This document shows, piece by piece, positions 9,489-22,993 of a stretch of 64,000 bases of DNA. The DNA comes from Lachnoclostridium sp. (GTDB taxonomy: Bacteria > Bacillota > Clostridia > Lachnospirales > Lachnospiraceae), in NCBI GenBank assembly GCA_021770065.1, contig JAETRR010000001.1:62001-126000 (forward strand), in the 5' to 3' direction. Within the stretch, counting starts at the first letter, position 1. Each line of letters begins with the position of its first letter. The notes under the pieces are model-generated. The model was not told the DNA's origin. It saw nothing but the letters and a program-made list of their open reading frames with translations, and ran no database searches. A program made the translations under genes and the position numbers.

Positions 9489-10466
9489 TTAATGCTTCGA
9501 GAGCGCCTGTGCAATCTCATACTGGTAAGGATCGATCCCCTTATCCATAGCCAGAGCCTCATTGATGTCGAAATCCTGGAACCGGCCATGCTGATAGCCC
9601 ACTACCCGGTTTGTCTTGCCCGCACAGAGCAGATCCGCCGCCATAGCACCCATCATGGATGCATACACGCGATCCTTGCAGGTGGGGCTTCCGCCTCTCT
9701 GCATATGACCTAAAATAGTGGCTCTCGTCTCAATTCCTGTAGCCGCCTCAATCCGCCGCGCCATACTGGTAGAATGGCCCACGCCCTCGGCATTTACAAT
9801 AATATGATGCTTCTTGCCGCGCTTCCGGTTGGCAATGATGTTGTTGATAATCTTCTGCTCATCGTAATCGTAATTCTCCGGAATCAGAATATCCTCCGCG
9901 CCGTTGGCAATGCCGCACCAGAGGGCAATATATCCGGCATTCCTTCCCATTACCTCTATAATACTGCAGCGCTCATGGGAGGTGGAGGTATCGCGCACCT
10001 TGTCAATGGCTTCCATGGCCGTATTCACCGCCGTGTCAAAGCCGATGGTATATTCCGTACAGGAAATATCCAGGTCAATGGTACCAGGTACGCCTACTGT
10101 ATTTACCCCAAGATTCGCCAGTGCCTGTGCGCCCTTAAAGGAACCGTCTCCGCCAATGACCACGATCCCGTCAATTCCGTGCTTTTCGCAAATCTCGGCG
10201 CCGCGCTCCTGGCCTTCCTTCGTCATAAATTCTTTGCAGCGGGCTGTAAAAAGGATGGTTCCGCCGCGCTCAATCGTGTTGGATACATCGTTGGCCGTCA
10301 TATCTATGATCTCTTCATTTAAAAGGCCGGAATAACCTTTGCGGATTCCCTTGACTTTCTTTCCATTGGCAAGGGCTTTTCTGACAACCGCACGGATAGC
10401 CGCGTTCATTCCCGGGGCGTCTCCTCCGCTTGTTAATACTCCGATGGTGTTAATCTCTTTTGTCAT
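9489..10466 (-). CDS. pfkA: ATP-dependent 6-phosphofructokinase
   Basis: GVLTSGGDAPGMNAAIRAVVR...VVIGGDGSFKGA...GHMQRGGSPTCKDR. Confidence 0.97.
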   Translation of the reverse strand: MTKEINTIGVLTSGGDAPGMNAAIRAVVRKALANGKKVKGIRKGYSGLLNEEIIDMTANDVSNTIERGGTILFTARCKEFMTKEGQERGAEICEKHGIDGIVVIGGDGSFKGAQALANLGVNTVGVPGTIDLDISCTEYTIGFDTAVNTAMEAIDKVRDTSTSHERCSIIEVMGRNAGYIALWCGIANGAEDILIPENYDYDEQKIINNIIANRKRGKKHHIIVNAEGVGHSTSMARRIEAATGIETRATILGHMQRGGSPTCKDRVYASMMGAMAADLLCAGKTNRVVGYQHGRFQDFDINEALAMDKGIDPYQYEIAQALSKH

Positions 10467-10547
10467 GCTTTTCTCCCTTCCGGTTCCGTAGTGTCCCGGA
10501 CACTACTGCTTCTATACAATTATCGCATATCAAATCTGTTAATTATT

Positions 10548-13500
10548 CTAATGCATTCTTCTCAGCTTTTCAATACGTTTCTCCACAACTTTTACATTAT
10601 CTGCCCCGAAGCGCTCCCGAAGCTTTGCAAGGAGCTCTCCCTCCGCACGGACGTTTTTTCCGGTTCCCAGCCGCTTCGTGCTTCTCTCCGCCGATGCATA
10701 AAGCACTACAGGATCACTGCCGTCACTGTCATGGAGCAGCTCCAGAAGTTCCGCCTCCTGCTCCACACAGGCCGCCTGATTGGGAAACTGTATCCAAAGC
10801 TCCCGTTTCCCCTCGTCAAAGGAAAAAATACGGTCACAGATCAGCTTGCTTGCCTTTTCCTCCTCTGCATTTACATGACCGCTGACAAATACCTTGGCTT
10901 CCTCCATAAGCATTCCGGAATTGCGCTCATAAATATTCGGAAAAACAATCACTTCTACGGTTCCCACCAGATCCTCGATCTGCAGGAAAGCCATCACACG
11001 GTTATTTTTTGTGTACTTAATGGTTTTTCCCGTAATCATGCCCCCGATAATCACCATCTCTCCGTCACGCACCCGGGTCTTATTGGTCTCCTCATCCAGC
11101 TGGAAATCCGTGGTCACTGCCGTAATATTTTTCCGCCAGCGTTCCTCGTACTCTTCCAGGGGATGCCCGCTGATGTAGACGCCGAGAACCTCTTTTTCAA
11201 AAGACAGAAGAAGCTCCTTTTTATACTCCTCCACCCTGGGAAGCTGAATTCTGAAGTGCTCCTTTTCCTCCTCATCCACCAGGTCAAAGAGGCTCATCTG
11301 TCCGGTCATGGTAGTTTTGCGGCTCTGAGCCGCGCTGTCCATAATACTTCCGTAGGCCATCATATACTGCTGTCGGTTCCCGCCCAGGCTGTCCAGAGCT
11401 CCCGCCTTTATGAGATTCTCCAGGGTCTTTTTGTTGACTTCTTTTCCGGTCATCCGCTCTATAAAGTCTGTAAGACTCTTAAAGTTTCCCCCCAGCTTCC
11501 GCTCTGCCACAATGCTCTCCACCACAGGCCGGCCGATGCTCTTGATGGCGGACAGGCCATAGCGGATAGACTTGTCCGAGATGGAAAACGCGGCCTCCCC
11601 CTCGTTGATGTCCGGCGGAAGAATGGCGATATCCATCTGGCGGCAGGTTAAAATATACTCGGACACCTTTGACGGATTGTCAATGCAGGAGGTCATCAGA
11701 GCCGCCATGAATTCCACCGGATAGTAATATTTGAGGTAAGCGGTCTGATAGGCCACCACCGCGTAAACTACGGCATGGGACTTGTTAAAGGCATATTTTG
11801 CAAAATCCGTCATTTCGTCAAAGATTTTGTGCGCAGTTTTTTCCGGAATTCCGTTACTGATACAGCCCGGAACTCCTTCCTCCGGATTGCCGTAGACAAA
11901 ATTCCGGCGTTCCTTCTCCATCACAGAGGCTTTTTTCTTGGACATGGCCCGGCGCACCAGATCGCTTCTTCCCAGAGTATATCCGGCTAACCGCTGCACA
12001 ATCTGCATAACCTGTTCCTGGTAGACAATACAGCCGTAGGTCGGCTCCAGTATCTCCTCCAGCTGCGGGCAGTCATAGGAAATGGTTTCCGGGTGATCCT
12101 TGCCCCGGATATACTGGGGAATAAAGTCCATGGGGCCGGGACGGTAGAGGGCGATTCCGGCTATCACGTCCTCCAGGTTCTTAGGCTTTAACTCCTTCAT
12201 GAAGTTTTTCATGCCTGCGCTCTCAAGCTGAAATATACCGTCCGTCTTTCCGCTTCCGATAGAGGCAAATACAGCCTTGTCATCATAATCAATCCGCTCC
12301 ATATCCAGGCGGATGTCAAAACTCTTTTCCGCAAGTCCGGCCGCATCCTGGATCACCGTCAGCGTCCGCAGCCCCAGAAAATCCATTTTCAGAAGACCGA
12401 GTTCTTCTAATGTAGTCATGGTGAACTGGGTGGTGATGGAACCGTCAGCAGCCCTGGACAGGGGTACATATTCGTCCGCTGCCTTCTGGCAGATGACCAC
12501 GCCGGCCGCATGCATGGAAGTATGGCGCGGAAGGCCCTCCAGCCGCATGGACATGTCCACCAGCTCGTGGACCTGAGGATCATTCTCATAGCTCGTCCGA
12601 AATTCCGGATTCATCTTCAAGGCATCCTTCAGAGTCACGGTTTTCCCCGGCTCGGCAGGAATCATTTTGGCAATGGAATCCACAAAAGCATAGGGCAGAT
12701 CCATGACGCGGCCCACATCCCGGATAACGCCCCGGGCTGCCATGGTACCGAAGGTTACGATCTGAACCACCCGGTCCTTGCCGTATTTTCGCACGACATA
12801 GTCGATAACTTCCTGCCGCCGTTCATAGCAGAAATCGATATCAATATCCGGCATGGATACCCGCTCCGGGTTTAAAAACCGCTCAAAAATAAGCTGATAA
12901 CGCATGGGATCGATGTTGGTTATATGCATAACGTAGGAAACGATGCTGCCTGCAGCAGAGCCGCGGCCGGGACCTACCGCAATGCCGTGATCGCGGGCGT
13001 ATTTGATAAAGTCCCACACAATCAGGAAGTAATCGACATATCCCATGTTTTTGATCACGCCAAGCTCATACTCCAGACGCTCTTTTCTGCTTCCGTCGTC
13101 GTCGGGGTAGCGTTCTTTCAGCCCCTCAAAGCAGATTTTATTGAGGTATTCCCAGGAAGTGCTGCCCTCGGGCACATCGAATTTCGGAAGCTTTGTAACT
13201 CCGAATTCGATTTCCACGTTGCAGCGCTCTGCTATCTTCCCCGTATTTTCCAAAGCTTCCTTTGCATAAGGGAATAACGCTTCCATTTCCTCCGGGGATT
13301 TTACGTAGTACTGGCCTCCTTCATAGCGCATTCTGTCCTCATCCTGGAGCTTTTTGGCTGTCTGGATGCAGAGAAGGATATCGTGGGGTTTTACGTCGTC
13401 GGCATTGGTGTAGTGGATATCATTGGTGGCCGCCAGAGGAATCTGAAGCTCCCGGCTCATGCGCAGAAGCGCCTGGTTGACGGTTTTCTGATCCGGGAGA

Positions 13501-14036
13501 CCGTGATCCTGGAGTTCCAGGAAGTAGTTCCCTTTTCCAAAAATTCCTTCATATTTCAAAGCCGTCTTTTTGGCTTCGTCGTAGAGGCCTTTTACAATAT
13601 AGCGCTGTACCTCTCCGGCCAGACAGGCGCTCAGGGCAATAATGCCCTTATGGTACTGTGCCAATACCTCCATGTCTACCCGGGGACGGTAGTAGAAGCC
13701 CTCTACATATCCTTTGGATACGATTTTGATCAAGTTGGCGTAGCCTTCGTTTGTTTCGGCCAGGAGCACCAGGTGGTAATAGCGGTCCTCTCCTCCGGTG
13801 AGTTCTTTGTCAAAACGGGAATTCGGAGCCACATAGACCTCGCAGCCCAGAATGGGTTTGATGCCTTCTGCACGGGCGGCCCGGTAAAAGTCAATGACGC
13901 CGAACATGGCGCCGTGATCCGTGATGGCGGCGGCTTTCATGCCCAGCTCTTTTACCCTGGCTACGTACTCCTTGATTTTATTGGAACCGTCTAAGAGACT
14001 GTATTCTGTGTGGGTATGCAAGTGTACAAATGACAT
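10548..14036 (-). CDS. dnaE: DNA polymerase III subunit alpha
   Basis: MSFVHLHTHTEYSLLDG PHP domain, GPGRGSAAGSIVSY, PDIDIDFCYERR; full length. Confidence 0.97.
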   Translation of the reverse strand: MSFVHLHTHTEYSLLDGSNKIKEYVARVKELGMKAAAITDHGAMFGVIDFYRAARAEGIKPILGCEVYVAPNSRFDKELTGGEDRYYHLVLLAETNEGYANLIKIVSKGYVEGFYYRPRVDMEVLAQYHKGIIALSACLAGEVQRYIVKGLYDEAKKTALKYEGIFGKGNYFLELQDHGLPDQKTVNQALLRMSRELQIPLAATNDIHYTNADDVKPHDILLCIQTAKKLQDEDRMRYEGGQYYVKSPEEMEALFPYAKEALENTGKIAERCNVEIEFGVTKLPKFDVPEGSTSWEYLNKICFEGLKERYPDDDGSRKERLEYELGVIKNMGYVDYFLIVWDFIKYARDHGIAVGPGRGSAAGSIVSYVMHITNIDPMRYQLIFERFLNPERVSMPDIDIDFCYERRQEVIDYVVRKYGKDRVVQIVTFGTMAARGVIRDVGRVMDLPYAFVDSIAKMIPAEPGKTVTLKDALKMNPEFRTSYENDPQVHELVDMSMRLEGLPRHTSMHAAGVVICQKAADEYVPLSRAADGSITTQFTMTTLEELGLLKMDFLGLRTLTVIQDAAGLAEKSFDIRLDMERIDYDDKAVFASIGSGKTDGIFQLESAGMKNFMKELKPKNLEDVIAGIALYRPGPMDFIPQYIRGKDHPETISYDCPQLEEILEPTYGCIVYQEQVMQIVQRLAGYTLGRSDLVRRAMSKKKASVMEKERRNFVYGNPEEGVPGCISNGIPEKTAHKIFDEMTDFAKYAFNKSHAVVYAVVAYQTAYLKYYYPVEFMAALMTSCIDNPSKVSEYILTCRQMDIAILPPDINEGEAAFSISDKSIRYGLSAIKSIGRPVVESIVAERKLGGNFKSLTDFIERMTGKEVNKKTLENLIKAGALDSLGGNRQQYMMAYGSIMDSAAQSRKTTMTGQMSLFDLVDEEEKEHFRIQLPRVEEYKKELLLSFEKEVLGVYISGHPLEEYEERWRKNITAVTTDFQLDEETNKTRVRDGEMVIIGGMITGKTIKYTKNNRVMAFLQIEDLVGTVEVIVFPNIYERNSGMLMEEAKVFVSGHVNAEEEKASKLICDRIFSFDEGKRELWIQFPNQAACVEQEAELLELLHDSDGSDPVVLYASAERSTKRLGTGKNVRAEGELLAKLRERFGADNVKVVEKRIEKLRRMH

Positions 14037-14103
14037 TCTCTTCCTCCGTGAGTGAATGGCAGTTTCCGCCGCATGATGCCGCATCGGAAGCTGTTATTTT
14101 GAG

Positions 14104-14130
14104 GTTACTGGTCACGGAGTGAACAGTAAC
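14104..14130. repeat. 27-bp palindromic repeat, copy 1
   Basis: GTTACTGGTCACGGAGTGAACAGTAAC; exact reverse complement of 15375-15401. Confidence 0.95.
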
Positions 14131-15325
14131 ATTTTGAGAGCTCGTACCGGAGCGTGTCCAGAATACGGTGGGCCGCCTGCTCCTTTGTCATCAGTTCTAA
14201 CGGGATCTCTTTTTCTCTGGTGAGCAGGGTGATCCGGTTGGTATCTGTACCAAAACCCACACCTTCTTCCCGAAGACTGTTGGCGCAGATGAGATCGCAG
14301 TTTTTAGCTTCCAGTTTCTTTCTGGAATTTTCAAGCAGGTCTTCTGTCTCCATGGCAAAACCGCAGAGAAGCTGGCCTTCTTTTTTATGCTCTCCTAAGT
14401 ATTTCAGGATATCCTTTGTGCGTCTCAGTTCTATGGTTAAATCCTGATCGGATTTCTTCAGCTTATTCGCCGCTGTAACTGCCGGGGTATAATCTGCCAC
14501 CGCCGCCGCCTTGATAATATAGTCCATGGTATCTGCTTCTTTTACTACTGCTTCAAACATATCCTCCGCCGATGCCGCCGGCACAATCCGGACAAACATG
14601 GGAGGTTCCGCTTCCGTATGCGCAGCCACAAGCGTAACGTCCGCTCCCCGCAGCATGGCAGCCCTTGCCAATGCGTAACCCATCTTTCCGCTGGAATGAT
14701 TGGTAATAAATCTTACCGGGTCAATGGATTCTCTGGTAGCTCCTGCGGTAATCAATACTTTTCTGCCTGCCAGATCCTTTTCAAAAGCAATCTCTTTTAA
14801 AATATATTCCAGAAGCACCCGTTCCTCCGGCATTCTTCCGTCCCCCTGGTCGCCATTGGCCAGCATTCCTGTGTCCGGGGGAATGATCTCATAACCGAAA
14901 CGGGACAGCTTGTCAAGGTTGTCCTGGACAATCGGGTTGTGGTACATGTTATGATTCATGGCCGGGGATACCAGTTTTCTGCAGGGACAGGCCATGACGG
15001 TGGTGGTCAGCATATCGTCCGCGATGCCCCCCGCTATTTTTCCGATGACGTCGGCGGAAGCCGGGGCAATCAAGACAAGATCGGCCTGCTTGGCCAGGGC
15101 TACGTGTTCGACGCTGTATTGGAAGTTCCGGTCAAAGGTGTCGATGAGGCATTTTTTTCCGGTCAGGCTTTCGAAGGTGATGGGGTTGATGAAGTTCACG
15201 GCATTTTTTGTCATCAATACCTGGACGCTGCATTCCAGTTTTTTCAGCATTCTGGCCAGGTTTGCGATTTTATAGGCCGCAATGCTGCCGGATACGGCCA
15301 GGATGACTGTTTTTCCTTTTAACAT
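14105..15325 (-). CDS. coaBC: Bifunctional phosphopantothenoylcysteine decarboxylase/phosphopantothenate-cysteine ligase
   Basis: VSGSIAAYKIANLARML, SPAMNHNMY, ITAGATRESIDPVRFITNHSSGKMG. Confidence 0.96.
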   Translation of the reverse strand: MLKGKTVILAVSGSIAAYKIANLARMLKKLECSVQVLMTKNAVNFINPITFESLTGKKCLIDTFDRNFQYSVEHVALAKQADLVLIAPASADVIGKIAGGIADDMLTTTVMACPCRKLVSPAMNHNMYHNPIVQDNLDKLSRFGYEIIPPDTGMLANGDQGDGRMPEERVLLEYILKEIAFEKDLAGRKVLITAGATRESIDPVRFITNHSSGKMGYALARAAMLRGADVTLVAAHTEAEPPMFVRIVPAASAEDMFEAVVKEADTMDYIIKAAAVADYTPAVTAANKLKKSDQDLTIELRRTKDILKYLGEHKKEGQLLCGFAMETEDLLENSRKKLEAKNCDLICANSLREEGVGFGTDTNRITLLTREKEIPLELMTKEQAAHRILDTLRYELSKCYCSLRDQ

Positions 15326-15374
15326 GGGGACTTGCTCCTTTTATGTTCGTGCTGATCACCGGACGGGGCTCCAT

Positions 15375-15401
15375 GTTACTGTTCACTCCGTGACCAGTAA
15401 C
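15375..15401. repeat. 27-bp palindromic repeat, copy 2 (inverted)
   Basis: GTTACTGTTCACTCCGTGACCAGTAAC. Confidence 0.95.
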
Positions 15402-15569
15402 GGCTTCATCCCCTGTTTCCCGGCAGTGTCTTGTGTTTTTGTTTCGACTGTTTTTAGTATATCATAAAAATATTATTTTTTTGTATATTTTTTTTCGGAT
15501 CTGTGGTATAAAGGTAGATGTATTGTATCTCCCTTTGGAGAATAATAACATTTAGGAGGAAAACTGAAT

Positions 15570-16205
15570 ATGGAGAAATCAAGAAAAGACACTCGTTGGA
15601 TGGTCAGTGTTGCACTTATGGCTGCGATCGTCATTCTGCTGGCGAATACACCGCTGGGAATGATTCAGCTTCCGATTATCAAGGCAACAACTGTGCATAT
15701 TCCGGTGATTATCGGGGCAATTCTTCTGGGACCCTCGGCCGGAGCGATTCTGGGGGGCGTGTTCGGAGTCTGCTCGATGATTAGCAATACGACGGCTCCT
15801 ACGCTGCTTTCTTTTGCTTTTTCGCCGTTTCTTGCGGAGGATCTGCCTGGTGTTGTGAAGACGCTCTGGATCGCCATCGGATGCCGGATTATGATCGGCA
15901 TTGTGTCCGGATGGGTCTGGATCGGCCTTCAAAAGATTCATATGTCGCCCTGGATTGCGCTTCCGATTACCGGTTTTGTCGGGTCTTTGACAAATACGGT
16001 TTTTGTAATGGGGAGTATTTACGGACTTCTGGCTTCACAGTATGCGACGGCCAAGGAGGTTGCTCTGGATGCTGTGTGGGGGCTGATTATGGGGACTGTG
16101 ACGGCTTCGGGAATTCCGGAGGCTATTGCGGCGGCTGTTCTGGTGACGGCTCTCGGAAAGGCCCTTCTGGTGTTTTTCCGAAGACAGATGGCGGTTGCCC
16201 GTTAG
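15570..16205 (+). CDS. ECF transporter S component, probably pantothenate-specific (PanT-like)
   Basis: Small membrane protein (IVILLANTPLGMIQLPIIKATTVHIPVIIGAILLGP); lies between coaBC and coaX. Confidence 0.75.
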   Translation: MEKSRKDTRWMVSVALMAAIVILLANTPLGMIQLPIIKATTVHIPVIIGAILLGPSAGAILGGVFGVCSMISNTTAPTLLSFAFSPFLAEDLPGVVKTLWIAIGCRIMIGIVSGWVWIGLQKIHMSPWIALPITGFVGSLTNTVFVMGSIYGLLASQYATAKEVALDAVWGLIMGTVTASGIPEAIAAAVLVTALGKALLVFFRRQMAVAR

Positions 16206-16380
16206 GAGGCTGCGGTTCTCTGCTGATGAATTTTATTACCCTCTGCAGGCGGTTATATTGCCTGCGGAGGGTATTCGCTGTTGTTCTACATGGCAATATC
16301 CTGTTTGATAAATCCACTTACTTTACAGGCTTTTAATGATGTTCGCAATTTTTATTTTTAGGAGGAGCTCTGGCTTAATT

Positions 16381-17184
16381 ATGGTTTTGACGATTGATAT
16401 TGGAAATACGAATATTGTAATGGGATGCTTTGATAAGGATCGACTGCTCTTTCATGAGCGCTTTGAGACAAATCAGCAGTCCTCGAGCCTGGAATATGCC
16501 GTGATTCTCCGGGAGACCTTTTCTCTTTATGGCATTGACGCCTCCCGGGTTGAAGGGGGTATTATTTCTTCTGTGGTTCCTTCTGTTACGGATACGATCA
16601 AAATTGCCGCGGAACGGTATACCGGTTCCAGATTTCTGGTGGTGGGGCCCGGTATCAAAACCGGCCTTAAGATGGAAGTGGACAATCCCGCCCAGCAGGG
16701 AAGCGATCTGGTAGTAGGAGCCGTTGCCGGTATCAACTGCTATCCTGTTCCCCAGATCTTAATTGATATGGGTACGGCTACTACCGTTTCGGTCATCAAC
16801 CGGAATAAAGCTTTTATCGGGAAAATGATTCTGCCGGGTGCTGCCATCTCCCTGGAGGCGTTAGCCTCCCGTACCGCCCAGCTTCCCAGAGTATCTATTG
16901 ATCCGCCTAAACATCTGATTGGCCGCAATACGGTGGATTCTATTAAAAGCGGCATTCTCTATGGCAATGCCGGAGCCCTGGACGGGCTTATAGACCGCAT
17001 TGAACAGGAACTCGGGGAACCCTGTACCATTGTTGCCACCGGCGGACTGGCTTCTGTGATCACGCCCCTGTGCAGGCATCAGATTCATTTGGATGAGGAC
17101 CTGCTTTTAAAAGGGCTTTTGCTTCTTTATAAAAAAAATCATATTGATGACCGCCCAAATCGGCAGTCTCATAATCCTACATAA
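16381..17184 (+). CDS. coaX: Type III pantothenate kinase
   Basis: MVLTIDIGNTNIVMGCF...DMGTATTVSV...IGKMILPGAAISLEAL. Confidence 0.95.
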   Translation: MVLTIDIGNTNIVMGCFDKDRLLFHERFETNQQSSSLEYAVILRETFSLYGIDASRVEGGIISSVVPSVTDTIKIAAERYTGSRFLVVGPGIKTGLKMEVDNPAQQGSDLVVGAVAGINCYPVPQILIDMGTATTVSVINRNKAFIGKMILPGAAISLEALASRTAQLPRVSIDPPKHLIGRNTVDSIKSGILYGNAGALDGLIDRIEQELGEPCTIVATGGLASVITPLCRHQIHLDEDLLLKGLLLLYKKNHIDDRPNRQSHNPT

Positions 17185-18007
17185 TGATCCTGGAAATATG
17201 AATTGTTAAATACAACAATTCCTCCCGTGAGATGTCCACCCCTAAAGAACCTTTGATATAATTGCCGATCCTGTTCGCACAGCTATAACTCTCCGGTGAC
17301 TGAACAATAATCTGTTCAAATATGGCCAGATCATTGCCGGAAAGCATTTTGTGCTCAAGAACACGCTGCAGGAAAAACTGGATATGTGTGACGAAACGGG
17401 AATAGTGGATGGAGTCTGTTTTGATTTTCCCGGGAAAAGTAAAGCACACAATATTTGAGATATCTTTTAACATCCGTACTGCCAGCATGGTCCGTTCCAT
17501 ATCTGGATTTTCCGTCTGGGCATTTACCAAATGAAATGCAATATTGCCCGCCTCCTCCTCTGGTAAATTGACACTAAGCTTTTGATTTATACAATGAATC
17601 ATCTTCGTTCCCAGCGAAAATTCCTTTGGGTAAAACTGACGTACTTCCCACAACAGCCGGTTTTGCAGCACAACGTGTTTTTCCAGGCGTTCCAGTGCAA
17701 AAACCAGGTGGTCAAATAGGGTAATAAAAACCTGCTCACTAATTGTTCCCGGCATAACTTCGTCAGCCAGACTGATAGCCATATGAATTGCTTCTGCATA
17801 GGAATCCGGTACATTTTCCAGCATCTGTTCCCAGTCACGGGCAGCTTTTTCATCCTTCAGCAGAAAGATTTTTTGGACAGTTCCGCCTTCTAACTCTTTT
17901 CCGGCCTCATTGCAAAAGCGCAGACCTTTTCCCATAACAATCTGCTCACGCCCATTTTCATCTTCTACCAGCAAATAGTTATTGTTCAGTATTTTTAGTA
18001 CCCTCAT
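17177..18007 (-). CDS. BglG/LicT-family PRD transcription antiterminator
   Basis: MRVLKILNNNYLLVEDENGREQIVMGKGLRF plus two PRD domains. Confidence 0.93.
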   Translation of the reverse strand: MRVLKILNNNYLLVEDENGREQIVMGKGLRFCNEAGKELEGGTVQKIFLLKDEKAARDWEQMLENVPDSYAEAIHMAISLADEVMPGTISEQVFITLFDHLVFALERLEKHVVLQNRLLWEVRQFYPKEFSLGTKMIHCINQKLSVNLPEEEAGNIAFHLVNAQTENPDMERTMLAVRMLKDISNIVCFTFPGKIKTDSIHYSRFVTHIQFFLQRVLEHKMLSGNDLAIFEQIIVQSPESYSCANRIGNYIKGSLGVDISREELLYLTIHISRIIM

Positions 18008-18037
18008 GACACAACCCTCTTTTACTTTATCCCTATT

Positions 18038-21346
<3,309 letters not shown>

Positions 21347-21368
21347 TCATTGGCCTGTTTTTGAACAC

Positions 21369-21419
21369 AAAAAGACCACGACAAAAATACGCCGTCAGAC
21401 GTATCTTTTGCGTGGTCTT
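21369..21419 (-). terminator. Conditional terminator in leader of bgl PTS operon
   Basis: Minus strand AAGACCACGCAAAAGATACG...CGTATTTTTGTCGTGGTCTTTTTG. Confidence 0.85.
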
Positions 21420-21441
21420 GCCTGCATTACCAGTAACAGCC
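21414..21441 (-). promoter_or_regulatory. RAT site (ribonucleic antiterminator)
   Basis: GGCTGTTACTGGTAATGCAGGCAAGACC overlapping the terminator stem. Confidence 0.88.
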
Positions 21442-21726
21442 ATTTAGTTTTAATATATACAATATAACAAATGACATTAAAAAGATCAATTAGTAAAAAT
21501 AGTAAAAAATGGCACTAAATATACAATAAAAATTATAGATAGTGAGGAATATACAGTTTTTGTAAAATTGCAGATATAAAATGTTTCCCAGAAATTACTG
21601 AGCGGCAGCAATTACGATAATTCCTTTGCATATTCTGTCAGTATCGATCCGTCCCTTCTTCCAACTCACTCTTAAAAAACAGGAGGTGCAATCGCACCTC
21701 CCGGCTATAAACCACTCCTTCTTTCA

Positions 21727-22908
21727 TTACCCCGCATTCGTTATAATCTCATCAATGCTGTTCCTCTGTGCGATAAAAGCAGCACCCGTCATGCTGTTAT
21801 TTCTTGTCTTAATCTGAATAATCTTCAAATCGGAATACAAATTAGAATGAATCAAATCGGCTAATTTATCTCTTGCCAGATCTAACAGCTCCGGAAAATC
21901 CACAATCAGCGCCCCGCCTACTAATATATAATTAGTATTATACATATAAACCAGATTTCTAATCAGCATTGCAAGGTCAGAGGCCGTCTTATTAATAAAT
22001 TCTACCATCCACTCCGTTCCGGTTCTGTACAGGTCAAAGATCTGTTCAACCTGCGTAATGTCATATCCTGCATCCCGGCATTCCTCTATTAAACTATTGC
22101 GCGTCAGCGTCGTCTGCACACACCCCCGCTGTCCGCAGTCACATTTACGTCCTCCCGGCTGCACAATTACATGTCCTACCTCGCCAAAAGCATTGTTACT
22201 TCCTCTTGCTATTTTCCCTTTGAGTATAACTGCAGATCCAACACCCATTCCGATTGACAAATAAGTAATATCTGCCTGCTTGTATCCCTTTTCCTGACGG
22301 ACAACACTGATAGCCGCCGCTTTCAAATCATTTTCCATATAAATCGGCTTCTTTAGTACATCACCGGCCTTTTTTCCAAAATCCACATGACTCCACCCAA
22401 ATTGAGGTGCAAAATAAATGTCTCCCTTTCTATAATCCACATTGCCGATACAGGAAATGCCTATCGCCCTTATCTGCTGCCTGGTATAAGGGATCTCAGC
22501 ACAAAGCAGTGTAAACATGGAATCGATCATCTCCACAATCTCATCCGGATCGTAATGCCGGCTCTCTAACAAAACCGTCTTAGAAGCAATTATCTCATCC
22601 GAAAAATTCATTACGCATAAGCTGACATTGTCTGAGTCAATCGATACGCCTGCAGTAATCAGGCCGTCTGCCGTCGCTTTCAGCCTGGTTCCCTTCCGTC
22701 CCACTTTGTCCGAATTGATTGCCGCATCTTCTTTTACCAGCCCGCATGAAATCAACGTATCCACAATCCGGGAAATACTTGTAGCACTCATATGCGTCAT
22801 CTTTGCAATGTCCGCTCGTGAAATATCTGTATTCTGATATTCCTTTATGATTTCTAACACCATTTTCAGATTATTCATTTTAATGTTTTGTTGATTTTGA
22901 GTTTGCAT
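21727..22908 (-). CDS. ROK family transcriptional regulator (NagC/XylR-like)
   Basis: N-term HTH (ISRADIAKMTHMSATSISRIVDTLI), ROK core, CDCGQRGCVQ zinc motif. Confidence 0.9.
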   Translation of the reverse strand: MQTQNQQNIKMNNLKMVLEIIKEYQNTDISRADIAKMTHMSATSISRIVDTLISCGLVKEDAAINSDKVGRKGTRLKATADGLITAGVSIDSDNVSLCVMNFSDEIIASKTVLLESRHYDPDEIVEMIDSMFTLLCAEIPYTRQQIRAIGISCIGNVDYRKGDIYFAPQFGWSHVDFGKKAGDVLKKPIYMENDLKAAAISVVRQEKGYKQADITYLSIGMGVGSAVILKGKIARGSNNAFGEVGHVIVQPGGRKCDCGQRGCVQTTLTRNSLIEECRDAGYDITQVEQIFDLYRTGTEWMVEFINKTASDLAMLIRNLVYMYNTNYILVGGALIVDFPELLDLARDKLADLIHSNLYSDLKIIQIKTRNNSMTGAAFIAQRNSIDEIITNAG

Positions 22909-22993
22909 TTTATCCCCGCCGGTAAAAGTTATGGATTCATTATAGCATGAAAATACAAATTTTGGTAGGCTTTTCTGCCCCTTTCTCTCCTGA

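Noticed and set aside
10491-11651. Long plus-strand ORF (386 aa)
   Set aside because: Antisense shadow of dnaE; no recognisable domain and the opposite frame has clear DnaE motifs.
17177-17184. 8-bp overlap of coaX and bglG 3' ends
   Set aside because: Ordinary convergent overlap in compact genomes.
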